Source of the DNA: Bacteroidota bacterium | GTDB lineage: Bacteria > Bacteroidota > Bacteroidia > Chitinophagales > Chitinophagaceae | Assembly (NCBI GenBank): GCA_023392575.1 | Contig: JAEVYV010000305.1 | Coordinates: 1-7,151, forward strand | Length of the DNA stretch: 7,151 nucleotides | Reading direction: 5' to 3' | Shown here: in pieces, positions 1 to 5,646 of the stretch | How positions within the stretch are numbered: the first letter of the stretch is position 1 | How the letters are laid out: every line of letters begins with the position of its first letter | Translations under genes and position numbers: made by a program | Notes under the pieces: generated by a model | Databases searched by the model: none | What the model was told of the DNA's origin: nothing | The model's input: only the letters and a program-made list of their open reading frames with translations

Positions 1-422
1 GTAAACAGCCCACCGCCCACGGCCAAACCAAACCAGCTTAAAAAAACCGACCGGGAAATGGGCCCGCCGCCCTGGATATCCTCCCCTTCCGTGTTCCGGA
101 TAAACAGCTTACCGGACAGCCACTGAATAGCCCGCCGCACATCGTCCATGAAAAAAAAGACCGCTGCAATGAGTTTGCAGAGGAACAGGCCAATGGCCAC
201 GGCAAACACAGTACTCCGCACACTTTTGGGAAAGTTTTCAAACAGGGGGAGCAAAAACAAGGTCCCCAGGGCCAGCACGGAAACAATCCAATAAAAAAGA
301 TATATGACCGACCGGACCCTGACCCCGGCCGGTTGAGAGACCAGTTTGACAATCTGAAAGACGTAAAAATCCAAAAGCAGCATCAGGCCTGCCAGTATAA
401 ACCACGTGGGTGAGCTTCGCAT
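1..422 (-). CDS. Membrane protein N-terminus, probable membrane-anchored metallophosphoesterase (3' end off window)
   Basis: The frame is open from an ATG at 422-420 to the window edge (140 codons), with an upstream in-frame stop at 458-456. The visible part is strongly hydrophobic, with likely membrane helices at about residues 7-25, 40-61 and 72-92. A charged stretch follows (DDVRR at 93-97, then a loop ending ISRSVFL at 122-128), then the start of a fourth hydrophobic segment (131-140). From memory, this layout resembles the N-terminal membrane part of Bacteroidota metallophosphoesterases of the YkuE type, whose catalytic domain would lie beyond the left edge; no metal-binding motif is visible, so the function is inference. 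A seven-of-eight match to the -7 promoter box (GATATTTG on the minus strand, 448-441) lies 18 nt upstream. The gene is divergent from the UPF0173 gene. The frame itself is more secure than the product name. Confidence 0.62.
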   Translation of the reverse strand, partial: MRSSPTWFILAGLMLLLDFYVFQIVKLVSQPAGVRVRSVIYLFYWIVSVLALGTLFLLPLFENFPKSVRSTVFAVAIGLFLCKLIAAVFFFMDDVRRAIQWLSGKLFIRNTEGEDIQGGGPISRSVFLSWFGLAVGGGLF

Positions 423-456
423 AAGTCTATGTATAACATGCAAATATCTAAACTTT

Positions 457-485
457 TAGATTTGCCGGCATTAACCTTATTTTTG
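457..485 (+). promoter_or_regulatory. Two Bacteroidota -7 promoter boxes before the UPF0173-parA genes
   Basis: Two exact matches to TAnnTTTG lie in the 87-nt divergent gap: TAGATTTG at 457-464 and TATTTTTG at 478-485. The second would start transcription near 489, about 20 nt before the ATG at 510. Neither has a clear TTTG -33 element at the usual 17-23 nt; the best for the second is TTTT at 454-457 with a 20-nt spacer. The sites also argue against translation starting at the upstream in-frame ATG at 429, which would lie before both predicted transcript starts. Confidence 0.5.
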
Positions 486-509
486 CCAACACCAGGAAAA
501 GGAACATTT

Positions 510-1190
510 ATGAAACTGACATATTATGGACAATCCTGTTTTTCGGTGGTAGCAGGCGGCAAAAACCTGGTTTTTGATCCTTTTATTACCCCCAACGAGC
601 TGGCCAAAAACATTGACCTGGCCGCCATCCATGCCGATTATATCCTTGCCTCGCATGGGCATGCCGACCACATGGCCGATTGTGTAGCTCTGGCCCGGCA
701 AACAGGCGCCACCGTAATCGGCGCTTTTGAAGTAGTGAATTGGGTAAACCAACAAGGCATAGACAAATACCACCCCATGAATATTGGCGGAAAATGGAGC
801 TTTGACTTTGGCACGGTAAAATGCGTTAACGCCGTTCATTCTTCGGCCATGCCCGATGGCAGTTACGGGGGCAATCCCATGGGATTTATCATAAACAGCG
901 GGGACAAGGCATTTTATTACAGCGGCGATACGGCGCTGACCATGGATATGCAGTTAATACCGCGTTGGGCACAACTAGATTTTGCGGTGCTTCCTATTGG
1001 CGACAATTTTACCATGGGCTACGAAGATGCGATTATGGCGGCGGAAATGATTCAGTGCAAAAACATTGTTGGTGTCCATTACGACACCTTTGGATTTATA
1101 AAAATTGATCACAAAAAAGTAAAAAACGCCTTTGCCGATGCCGGCCTGAATCTATTTCTGCTGCAAATTGGTGAAAGCATTAAACTTTAA
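510..1190 (+). CDS. UPF0173 family metal-dependent hydrolase (metallo-beta-lactamase fold)
   Basis: The protein has 226 residues, the usual size of the UPF0173 family, whose members have a metallo-beta-lactamase fold but mostly no assigned substrate. It starts MKLTYYGQSCF. The metal-binding motif HGHADH is at residues 49-54, with further likely ligands H110 (AVHSS), D140 (YYSGDTA) and H190 (GVHYDT). This is a complete set for a two-metal site, so an active cytoplasmic hydrolase is likely. The start at 510 was chosen over an in-frame ATG at 429 because family members begin at this point, the extra 27 residues look unlike protein, and promoter boxes lie between the two starts. A weak AAGGA (499-503) sits 6 nt before the ATG. 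The stop is only 15 nt before parA, so the two are probably co-transcribed; whether the hydrolase has any role in segregation is unknown. Confidence 0.93.
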   Translation: MKLTYYGQSCFSVVAGGKNLVFDPFITPNELAKNIDLAAIHADYILASHGHADHMADCVALARQTGATVIGAFEVVNWVNQQGIDKYHPMNIGGKWSFDFGTVKCVNAVHSSAMPDGSYGGNPMGFIINSGDKAFYYSGDTALTMDMQLIPRWAQLDFAVLPIGDNFTMGYEDAIMAAEMIQCKNIVGVHYDTFGFIKIDHKKVKNAFADAGLNLFLLQIGESIKL

Positions 1191-1205
1191 AACTATCAGG
1201 TATTA

Positions 1206-2009
1206 ATGGCCAGAATTATTGGAGTCGCCAATCAAAAAGGCGGTGTAGGAAAAACCACTACAGCCATCAACTTAGCTGCCTCATTTGCCGTATTGGAATA
1301 CAAAACCCTGTTGGTTGATGCCGATCCGCAGGCAAACAGCACCACCGGTGTTGGGTTCGACTTACAAAACGTTACCCAAAGCCTTTACGACTGCATGGTA
1401 AACAATGCAGAAGCAAAAGACGTGATCTTAAAAACCGATATCCCCTACCTCGATCTGATTCCGTCCCATATTGACCTGGTCGGTGCCGAAATTGAAATGA
1501 TCAATTACCCCAACCGGGAAATGGTGCTGAAACAACTGCTGGACAGCACCCGGGATGAATACGACTTCATCATTATTGACTGCTCGCCTTCGCTGGGTTT
1601 GATCACGGTTAATGCCTTAACCGCTGCCGACTCGGTCATCGTGCCGGTTCAATGCGAGTTTTTTGCCCTGGAGGGCCTGGGCAAACTGCTCAACACGATA
1701 AAAATTGTTCAAAGCCGCTTAAATACTGCCCTGATCATTGAAGGAATTTTAATGACCATGTACGACGGCCGTCTGCGGCTGTGCAACCAGGTAGTGGCTG
1801 AAGTACGCCGCCATTTCGAAGACCTGGTGTTCAGCACCATCATTCACCGGAATGCCCGGCTAAGTGAGGCCCCCAGTGTGGGCAAACCCGTCATTTTATA
1901 CGATGCCCCCAGCAAGGGCTCTGTCAATTATTTGAACCTGGCCAAGGAAATTCTTCAAAAAAACAACCTGACAAAGATTCGACAGGAAGAAAGAACAATT
2001 GAATTGTAG
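1206..2009 (+). CDS. parA: Chromosome partitioning ATPase ParA/Soj
   Basis: The 267-residue protein is a complete Soj-type ParA, an ATPase that binds DNA non-specifically as an ATP-bound dimer and is driven off by ParB, moving the origin region. The deviant Walker A motif KGGVGKT spans residues 11-17, including the signature lysine K11 and the P-loop K16. The A' motif VDADPQ is at 37-42 with D40, and Walker B (FIIIDCSPS, 121-129) has D125. Arginines R189 and R218 fall at the same numbers as the DNA-binding arginines of Bacillus subtilis Soj. The family motif near the C-terminus reads IHRNARLSEAPS (213-224); the usual IPRN has H214 in place of proline, probably a tolerated change. There is no N-terminal helix-turn-helix, so it is the short chromosomal type and not the long plasmid P1 type. 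It lies 15 nt after the UPF0173 gene and 102 nt before parB. Confidence 0.97.
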   Translation: MARIIGVANQKGGVGKTTTAINLAASFAVLEYKTLLVDADPQANSTTGVGFDLQNVTQSLYDCMVNNAEAKDVILKTDIPYLDLIPSHIDLVGAEIEMINYPNREMVLKQLLDSTRDEYDFIIIDCSPSLGLITVNALTAADSVIVPVQCEFFALEGLGKLLNTIKIVQSRLNTALIIEGILMTMYDGRLRLCNQVVAEVRRHFEDLVFSTIIHRNARLSEAPSVGKPVILYDAPSKGSVNYLNLAKEILQKNNLTKIRQEERTIEL

Positions 2010-2017
2010 ATTTGCCG

Positions 2018-2031
2018 TTGCAGATTGCAGA
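2018..2031 (+). repeat. Short tandem repeat TTGCAGA x2 after parA
   Basis: TTGCAGA occurs twice in immediate tandem (2018-2024 and 2025-2031) and is followed by TTTG. AGATTTG also occurs at 2008-2014 and 2029-2035. The right end supplies the TTTG that could serve as the -33 element for parB. The repeat may be a slippage product or a functional spacer; the sequence alone does not decide. Confidence 0.55.
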
Positions 2032-2060
2032 TTTGTTAACAGCCGCCATAGCTAACTTTG
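2032..2060 (+). promoter_or_regulatory. parB promoter (TTTG, 17-nt spacer, TAACTTTG)
   Basis: TTTG at 2032-2035 and TAACTTTG at 2053-2060 match both elements of the Bacteroidota housekeeping promoter with a 17-nt spacer. This is the only promoter in the window with both boxes at an accepted distance. Transcription would start near 2064, giving parB a leader of about 48 nt. A further TAnnTTTG match, TAGATTTG, overlaps the parA stop at 2007-2014. The site suggests that parB can be expressed apart from parA. Confidence 0.55.
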
Positions 2061-2061
2061 C

Positions 2062-2091
2062 TTCCGGAATCCGCTAGCCTGGAAACCGGAA
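2062..2091 (+). promoter_or_regulatory. Interrupted inverted repeat / hairpin in parB leader
   Basis: TTCCGG (2062-2067) pairs with CCGGAA (2086-2091), then a symmetric AA/AA internal loop, then TCC (2070-2072) with GGA (2081-2083), closing an 8-nt loop. The structure begins at about the predicted transcript start and ends 20 nt before the parB ATG. No T-run follows beyond TTT, so it is a poor intrinsic terminator; an mRNA structure or a protein-binding operator fits better. No function is proven. Confidence 0.45.
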
Positions 2092-2111
2092 TTTAAAATC
2101 ATAACGCATTA

Positions 2112-3026
2112 ATGACCACTCCAAAACAAAATAAAGAGGCCTTGGGCAAAGGCATCCGTTCGCTTTTACAAAGTATTGACTCGGACCTGAAGAATGCTTC
2201 GGGCCAAATAAAGCCACAGGTAGTAGAAGCCGCTACCGGCGTGATCCGGCTGGCGCTTGAAAACATTGAAACCAATCCCAAACAGCCCCGCCGCGATTTT
2301 GATGAGCAGGCCTTGCAAGAACTGGCCCAGTCCATCAAAATGCACGACATCATTCAACCCGTTACCGTTTCCCGGCTTCACGGCAACAAATACCGCCTGA
2401 TCTCGGGAGAAAGAAGGCTGCGGGCCGCAAAAATGGCGGGCCTTAAGGACATCCCGGCCTACATCCGTCAGGCCAATGACCAGGAGCTGCTGGAACTGGC
2501 TTTGCTGGAAAACCTGCAACGCGAAGACCTCAACGCCATGGAGGTGGCACTGAGCTACAAGCGCATGATGGAAGAATTGAGCCACACCCAGGAACAGGTG
2601 GCTGAAAGAATGGGCAAGGACCGCAGCACGGTGACCAACTACATCCGGCTGCTGAAGCTGCCACCCGACATTCAGGTGGCGGTGCGCAACGGCGAGATCA
2701 GCATGGGGCACGCACGGGCCTTGATTAATGTAGACACCATCGACAAGCAGCTGTATATTTTTGACGAGATCAAAACCAAGGATCTTTCTGTGCGCCAAAC
2801 AGAAAATTTGGTCAGGGCTCTTTATAAAGAAAAAGAAGGCAAAAAACCCGCGGCCAATACCCTGCCGGAAGGCTATAAAAAAGTTGAGGACAAACTGGCT
2901 TCGCATTTTAGCACCCGGGTTAAATTAAAGCATAGCAAAAACGGCAGCGGCCAAATCACATTTGATTACTATTCTTTAGAGGAGCTGAACAAATTATTGG
3001 ATCAAATGAACGTGAGCATTGATTAA
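2112..3026 (+). CDS. parB: Chromosome partitioning protein ParB/Spo0J (CTP-dependent DNA clamp)
   Basis: The 304-residue protein has the full ParB order. An N-terminal ALGKGIRSLL segment (10-19) is the usual ParA-contacting region. The ParB/Srx domain begins near 45 with NPKQPRRDFDE (55-65), carries the CTP-binding GERR motif at 99-102 (followed by LRAA), and has the ENLQRED motif at 133-139. A helix-turn-helix for parS recognition lies at about 158-183 (TQEQVAERMGKDRSTVTNYI and on), and a C-terminal dimerisation region ends near residue 304. In this family, ParB loads at parS, closes around DNA when bound to CTP, spreads, and stimulates ParA ATPase. The ATG at 2112 gives the expected N-terminus. 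The DNA for the HTH region (2581-2700) is about 60% GC, against 42% at 2821-2880. The last 8 nt overlap the next gene. Confidence 0.97.
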   Translation: MTTPKQNKEALGKGIRSLLQSIDSDLKNASGQIKPQVVEAATGVIRLALENIETNPKQPRRDFDEQALQELAQSIKMHDIIQPVTVSRLHGNKYRLISGERRLRAAKMAGLKDIPAYIRQANDQELLELALLENLQREDLNAMEVALSYKRMMEELSHTQEQVAERMGKDRSTVTNYIRLLKLPPDIQVAVRNGEISMGHARALINVDTIDKQLYIFDEIKTKDLSVRQTENLVRALYKEKEGKKPAANTLPEGYKKVEDKLASHFSTRVKLKHSKNGSGQITFDYYSLEELNKLLDQMNVSID

Positions 3027-3711
3027 CATCGGTTCACATACGGTTCGATTTGTATTTTTCACCCTTCTTTTATTGCAGGCTGCAACGGGCCTTTGCCAGG
3101 TGGATTCCACAAAACCGCCTGTTTTTGATACCACCAAACCCCGGATTCCTGCCGATTCGTTGTCCCGGGCGGCCAGCCCTGTGGTGAGTAACAAAGGCAG
3201 GGTGGACTCTGTGTTGTTGCACCACTCGCCCAAAAAAGCAGCCATCCGGTCAGCCATCCTTCCCGGCTGGGGCCAGTTTTACAATAAAAAATATTGGAAG
3301 ATCCCGATCGTTTACGGCGCGCTGGGGGTTACTACAGGTGTATTTGTTTTCAACCTGCAAAACTACCGCGACCTCAGGTTTGCTTACCGGGCCATGATCG
3401 AAGCACAGCCAAAATTCTCTTCAACCGGGCAAATCATTCCGGGGGATTCTACCAATTACCGAAAAATAAAACCGGAGCTTTTGGCCTTGGATCCTTCTGC
3501 CATACGTGACTACCGCGACGAATACCGAAGAAACATAGACTATTCTGTTTTGGTGTTTATCCTGTTTTGGGGATTGAACGTGGTTGATGCCACCGTTGAC
3601 GCTCATTTAAAATCGTTTGATGTAAGCCCCGACCTCAGCTTCCGGGTTAAGTTTGGCCCAAGCCAGATGGCGGGCACCACCGGTTTAAGCTTTGTGCTGG
3701 CCTTTAAATAG
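3019..3711 (+). CDS. DUF5683 domain protein, predicted exported/membrane protein
   Basis: This 230-residue protein matches the DUF5683 family, which in Bacteroidota commonly sits between parB and dapB; its function is unknown. A signal peptide is visible (R10, then hydrophobic 11-22, cleavage probably near C26/Q27). The cysteine is not in a proper lipobox, since leucine precedes it. A short T/D/P-rich linker (29-50) with two DxTKP units follows. The conserved core KKAAIRSAILPGWGQFYNKK is at 72-91, a membrane helix at about 94-112, and a second at about 175-192 within the motif NVVDATVDAHL (187-197). The start is a TTG at 3019 that overlaps the parB stop by 8 nt. An in-frame stop at 3013-3015 rules out anything further upstream, and the next TTG at 3073 would destroy the signal peptide. 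The overlap suggests translational coupling to parB. Confidence 0.88.
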   Translation: MINIGSHTVRFVFFTLLLLQAATGLCQVDSTKPPVFDTTKPRIPADSLSRAASPVVSNKGRVDSVLLHHSPKKAAIRSAILPGWGQFYNKKYWKIPIVYGALGVTTGVFVFNLQNYRDLRFAYRAMIEAQPKFSSTGQIIPGDSTNYRKIKPELLALDPSAIRDYRDEYRRNIDYSVLVFILFWGLNVVDATVDAHLKSFDVSPDLSFRVKFGPSQMAGTTGLSFVLAFK

Positions 3712-3713
3712 CA

Positions 3714-3743
3714 CTGATGGCAAACAAAACGTCGGCCATTCAG
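3714..3743 (+). promoter_or_regulatory. Hairpin between DUF5683 gene and dapB
   Basis: CTGATGGC (3714-3721) pairs with GCCAT-CAG (3735-3743) over 8 bp with one bulged T at 3740; the loop is 13 nt. It starts 3 nt after the stop codon and is followed by ATTTGATTTAG, a broken T-rich run. It may be a weak terminator or RNA-processing site. The right arm overlaps CAGATTTG (3741-3748), a seven-of-eight match to the -7 promoter box, which could start a dapB transcript near 3752. Confidence 0.4.
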
Positions 3744-3768
3744 ATTTGATTTAGCAAATACTATACGT

Positions 3769-4497
3769 ATGAAAATAGCACTGATCGGCTACGGAAAAAT
3801 GGGACACATGATTGAAGAAGTGGCTATTGAAAGAGGACATGAAATTGTGTTGAAAATTCATCTGGACAACCGGGAAGAATTCAGTCAAGAGAATATTTCC
3901 CCGGCCGATGTTGCCATTGAATTTACCGGCCCCGACAGCGCATTTGAAAATGTAAAAACCTGCCTTGACTTTGGCATACCTACGGTAAGCGGCTCTACGG
4001 GATGGAACAACCGTTTGGGAGAAATAAGACAGTATTGCCGGCAAAAAGAGGGCTCTTTTCTGCATGCCAGCAATTTCAGCATTGGCGTCAACATTTTTTT
4101 TGAAGTAAATAAGTTTCTGGCCCGGCTGATGAACGCCCATCCCGAATACGATGTAACGCTCAAAGAAATTCACCACACCCAAAAAAAAGATGCGCCCAGC
4201 GGCACGGCCGTTACTTTGGCCGAAGGAGTCTTGGCAAATTTGGGCCGTAAAAACAAATGGGTAAACCAACCCTCGGAAGGCGCAGAAGAGTTATCCATCA
4301 TTAGCGAAAGGGTGGATCCGGCACCGGGCACACACCATGTTCTGTATTCTTCTGAAATAGACGACATAGAAATCATTCATACCGCACACAACCGGAAGGG
4401 GTTTGCCCTGGGTGCGGTGCTGGCAGCGGAATACATTGCTGATAAAACAGGGGTTTTTGACATGAAAGATGTCCTCCATTTAAACTCCCTTGCCTGA
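3769..4497 (+). CDS. dapB: 4-hydroxy-tetrahydrodipicolinate reductase (DapB)
   Basis: DapB reduces 4-hydroxy-tetrahydrodipicolinate to tetrahydrodipicolinate with NAD(P)H in the pathway to lysine and meso-diaminopimelate, the peptidoglycan cross-linker. The protein has 242 residues, close to other Bacteroidota members and somewhat shorter than the roughly 270 of E. coli. The N-terminal dinucleotide-binding motif GYGKMG is at residues 7-12. EFTGPDSA (51-58) and GSTGW (75-79) line the cofactor site, and ASNFSIGVN is at 100-108. The catalytic and substrate-binding block EIHHTQKKDAPSGTA is at 133-147, with H135/H136 and K139 in the expected places. All key residues are present. It lies 57 nt after the DUF5683 gene, on the same strand. 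A lepB signal peptidase gene often follows dapB in this phylum but is absent here. Confidence 0.96.
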   Translation: MKIALIGYGKMGHMIEEVAIERGHEIVLKIHLDNREEFSQENISPADVAIEFTGPDSAFENVKTCLDFGIPTVSGSTGWNNRLGEIRQYCRQKEGSFLHASNFSIGVNIFFEVNKFLARLMNAHPEYDVTLKEIHHTQKKDAPSGTAVTLAEGVLANLGRKNKWVNQPSEGAEELSIISERVDPAPGTHHVLYSSEIDDIEIIHTAHNRKGFALGAVLAAEYIADKTGVFDMKDVLHLNSLA

Positions 4498-4550
4498 TTT
4501 ACCGCACGCAGGTAATGGCTAAGAATCGATCTTGCCCAACAAAACCCGAT

Positions 4551-4573
4551 TGCTGTTTCGCCAACAAACAGCA
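4551..4573 (+). terminator. Perfect 8-bp hairpin downstream of dapB
   Basis: TGCTGTTT (4551-4558) and AAACAGCA (4566-4573) form a perfect 8-bp stem with a 7-nt loop, 54 nt after the dapB stop. No T-run follows on the plus strand, so it would be an atypical terminator or a 3'-end protecting structure. The right arm AAACAGCA also occurs at 4627-4634, so the left arm has two possible partners. Confidence 0.4.
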
Positions 4574-4598
4574 CGCCTCTTCCGCTGGTCGTTTATAA

Positions 4599-4645
4599 AA
4601 AACCATTTTCGTTATTCCCTCAAAAAAAACAGCACAAATGGTTTT
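4599..4645. terminator. 10-bp inverted repeat between convergent dapB and threonine dehydrogenase genes
   Basis: AAAACCATTT (4599-4608) and AAATGGTTTT (4636-4645) are perfect inverted copies around a 27-nt loop. On the minus strand the distal arm runs directly into a T-run (ATGGTTTTTTAT), which fits a terminator for the threonine dehydrogenase transcript. On the plus strand a T-rich stretch follows within 30 nt. The stem is AT-rich and the loop long, so strength is doubtful. The location between converging genes supports a bidirectional terminator. The rest of the 191-nt gap shows nothing else. Confidence 0.45.
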
Positions 4646-4688
4646 AGAAAAGACCTTTCGTTTTTGTAAAATTTAACCGCAGATTTTA

Positions 4689-5630
4689 TCAGCCCAAATT
4701 CAGGAGCATGTCCTTGGTCATGGCCGGGAGATCGTACTCCTGCTTCCAACCCCAATCGTTCCGGGCCACGGTGTCGTCAATACTTTGGGGCCAGCTATTG
4801 GCAATCGACTGCCGATAATCCGGCGCATAACTTATGGTAAATTCGGGAATATGCTTTTTGATCTCGGCTGCGATTTCTTCCGGCGAAAAACTCATGCCCG
4901 CCAGGTTGTAAGATGTTCTGGTTTTAATTTTTTCCGAAGGCGCCTCCATGAGTTCGATCGTGGCCCGTATGGCATCGGGCATGTACATCATGGGCTGGTA
5001 GGTATCCCTTTCCAAAAAGCAGTTGTAGTGTTTGTTCTCCAGCGCCTCGTGAAAGATTTCCACTGCGTAGTCGGTCGTGCCGCCGCCGGGAGCGGATTTG
5101 TAAGAGATCAATCCCGGATAACGAAGCGACCGCACATCCACTCCGTACTTATTGAAATAATAATTGCACCAGAACTCGCCGGCGTATTTTGAAATACCAT
5201 ATACGGTAGTGGGCTCAATAATGGTTTGCTGCGGGCAGCTCTTTTTGGGGGAAGTGGGGCCGAACACCGCAATGGAGCTGGGCCAGTACACCTTGTGGAT
5301 CTTCTCTTCCCGGGCTATGTCCAACACGTTTAAAAGTCCCTGCATGTTTAAATGCCAGGCCAGGTTTGGATTTTTTTCTCCGGTTGCCGACAGGATGGCC
5401 GCCAGCAGATAGATCTGCGTCACATTTTGCCGGATCACCTGCACGTGCAGCATCTCTTTATTCATCACGTCCAGGGAGACATAAGGACCGGTTCCTTCCA
5501 GCAACTCATTTTGTTCCCTTAAATCGGAAGCAATCACATTGGCCGCCCCGTAAATCTTCCGCAGCGCCAGCGTTAATTCCACCCCGATCTGTCCCGACGC
5601 TCCGATGACCAGAATTTTTTCTTTTGTCAT
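4689..5630 (-). CDS. L-threonine 3-dehydrogenase, SDR/epimerase-like type
   Basis: The 313-residue protein is an extended short-chain dehydrogenase close to the NAD-dependent threonine dehydrogenases first known from Flavobacterium frigidimaris and animals, which are unrelated to the zinc-dependent E. coli Tdh. These enzymes oxidise L-threonine to 2-amino-3-ketobutyrate. The NAD-binding motif GASGQIG is at 10-16, with D36 (ASDLR) placed to hold the NAD ribose, as expected for NAD rather than NADP. The catalytic pair YGISK is at 144-148, with the serines PSSIAVFG at 117-124. Family blocks RYPGLISYKSAPGGGTTDYA, then PMMYMPDAIRATIELM, and near the C-terminus SWPQSIDD and DWGW are all present. 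The ATG at 5630-5628 was chosen because family members begin MTKEKILVIG; an in-frame ATG at 5708 would add 26 odd residues and start upstream of the likely promoter. Annotation pipelines often call this family only an epimerase. The partner 2-amino-3-ketobutyrate CoA ligase is not in the window. Confidence 0.9.
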   Translation of the reverse strand: MTKEKILVIGASGQIGVELTLALRKIYGAANVIASDLREQNELLEGTGPYVSLDVMNKEMLHVQVIRQNVTQIYLLAAILSATGEKNPNLAWHLNMQGLLNVLDIAREEKIHKVYWPSSIAVFGPTSPKKSCPQQTIIEPTTVYGISKYAGEFWCNYYFNKYGVDVRSLRYPGLISYKSAPGGGTTDYAVEIFHEALENKHYNCFLERDTYQPMMYMPDAIRATIELMEAPSEKIKTRTSYNLAGMSFSPEEIAAEIKKHIPEFTISYAPDYRQSIANSWPQSIDDTVARNDWGWKQEYDLPAMTKDMLLNLG

Positions 5631-5646
5631 AACCAAATTAAAGTTG

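Noticed and set aside
38..352. Minus-strand open frame of 104 codons rich in Cys, Pro and Gly
   Set aside because: It is out of frame with the overlapping hydrophobic frame starting at 422, which has regular membrane helices and an ATG; this one begins with TTG and has no protein-like pattern.
429..509. Upstream in-frame ATG extending the UPF0173 protein by 27 residues
   Set aside because: The extension lies before or across the promoter boxes and is not part of the family; MKLTYYG at 510 is the normal N-terminus.
2166..2906. Long open frame of 246 codons antisense to parB
   Set aside because: It lies fully inside a clear parB gene and shows no recognisable motifs; GC-rich coding DNA often leaves such antisense frames open.
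3751..4269. Antisense open frame of 172 codons over dapB
   Set aside because: dapB has every family motif on the plus strand; the antisense frame has none and no promoter-like site.
5439..5450. 12-bp palindrome CTGCACGTGCAG as a parS-like site
   Set aside because: It shares only the CACGTG core with parS, lacks the GTTTC/GAAAC flanks and lies inside a coding region.
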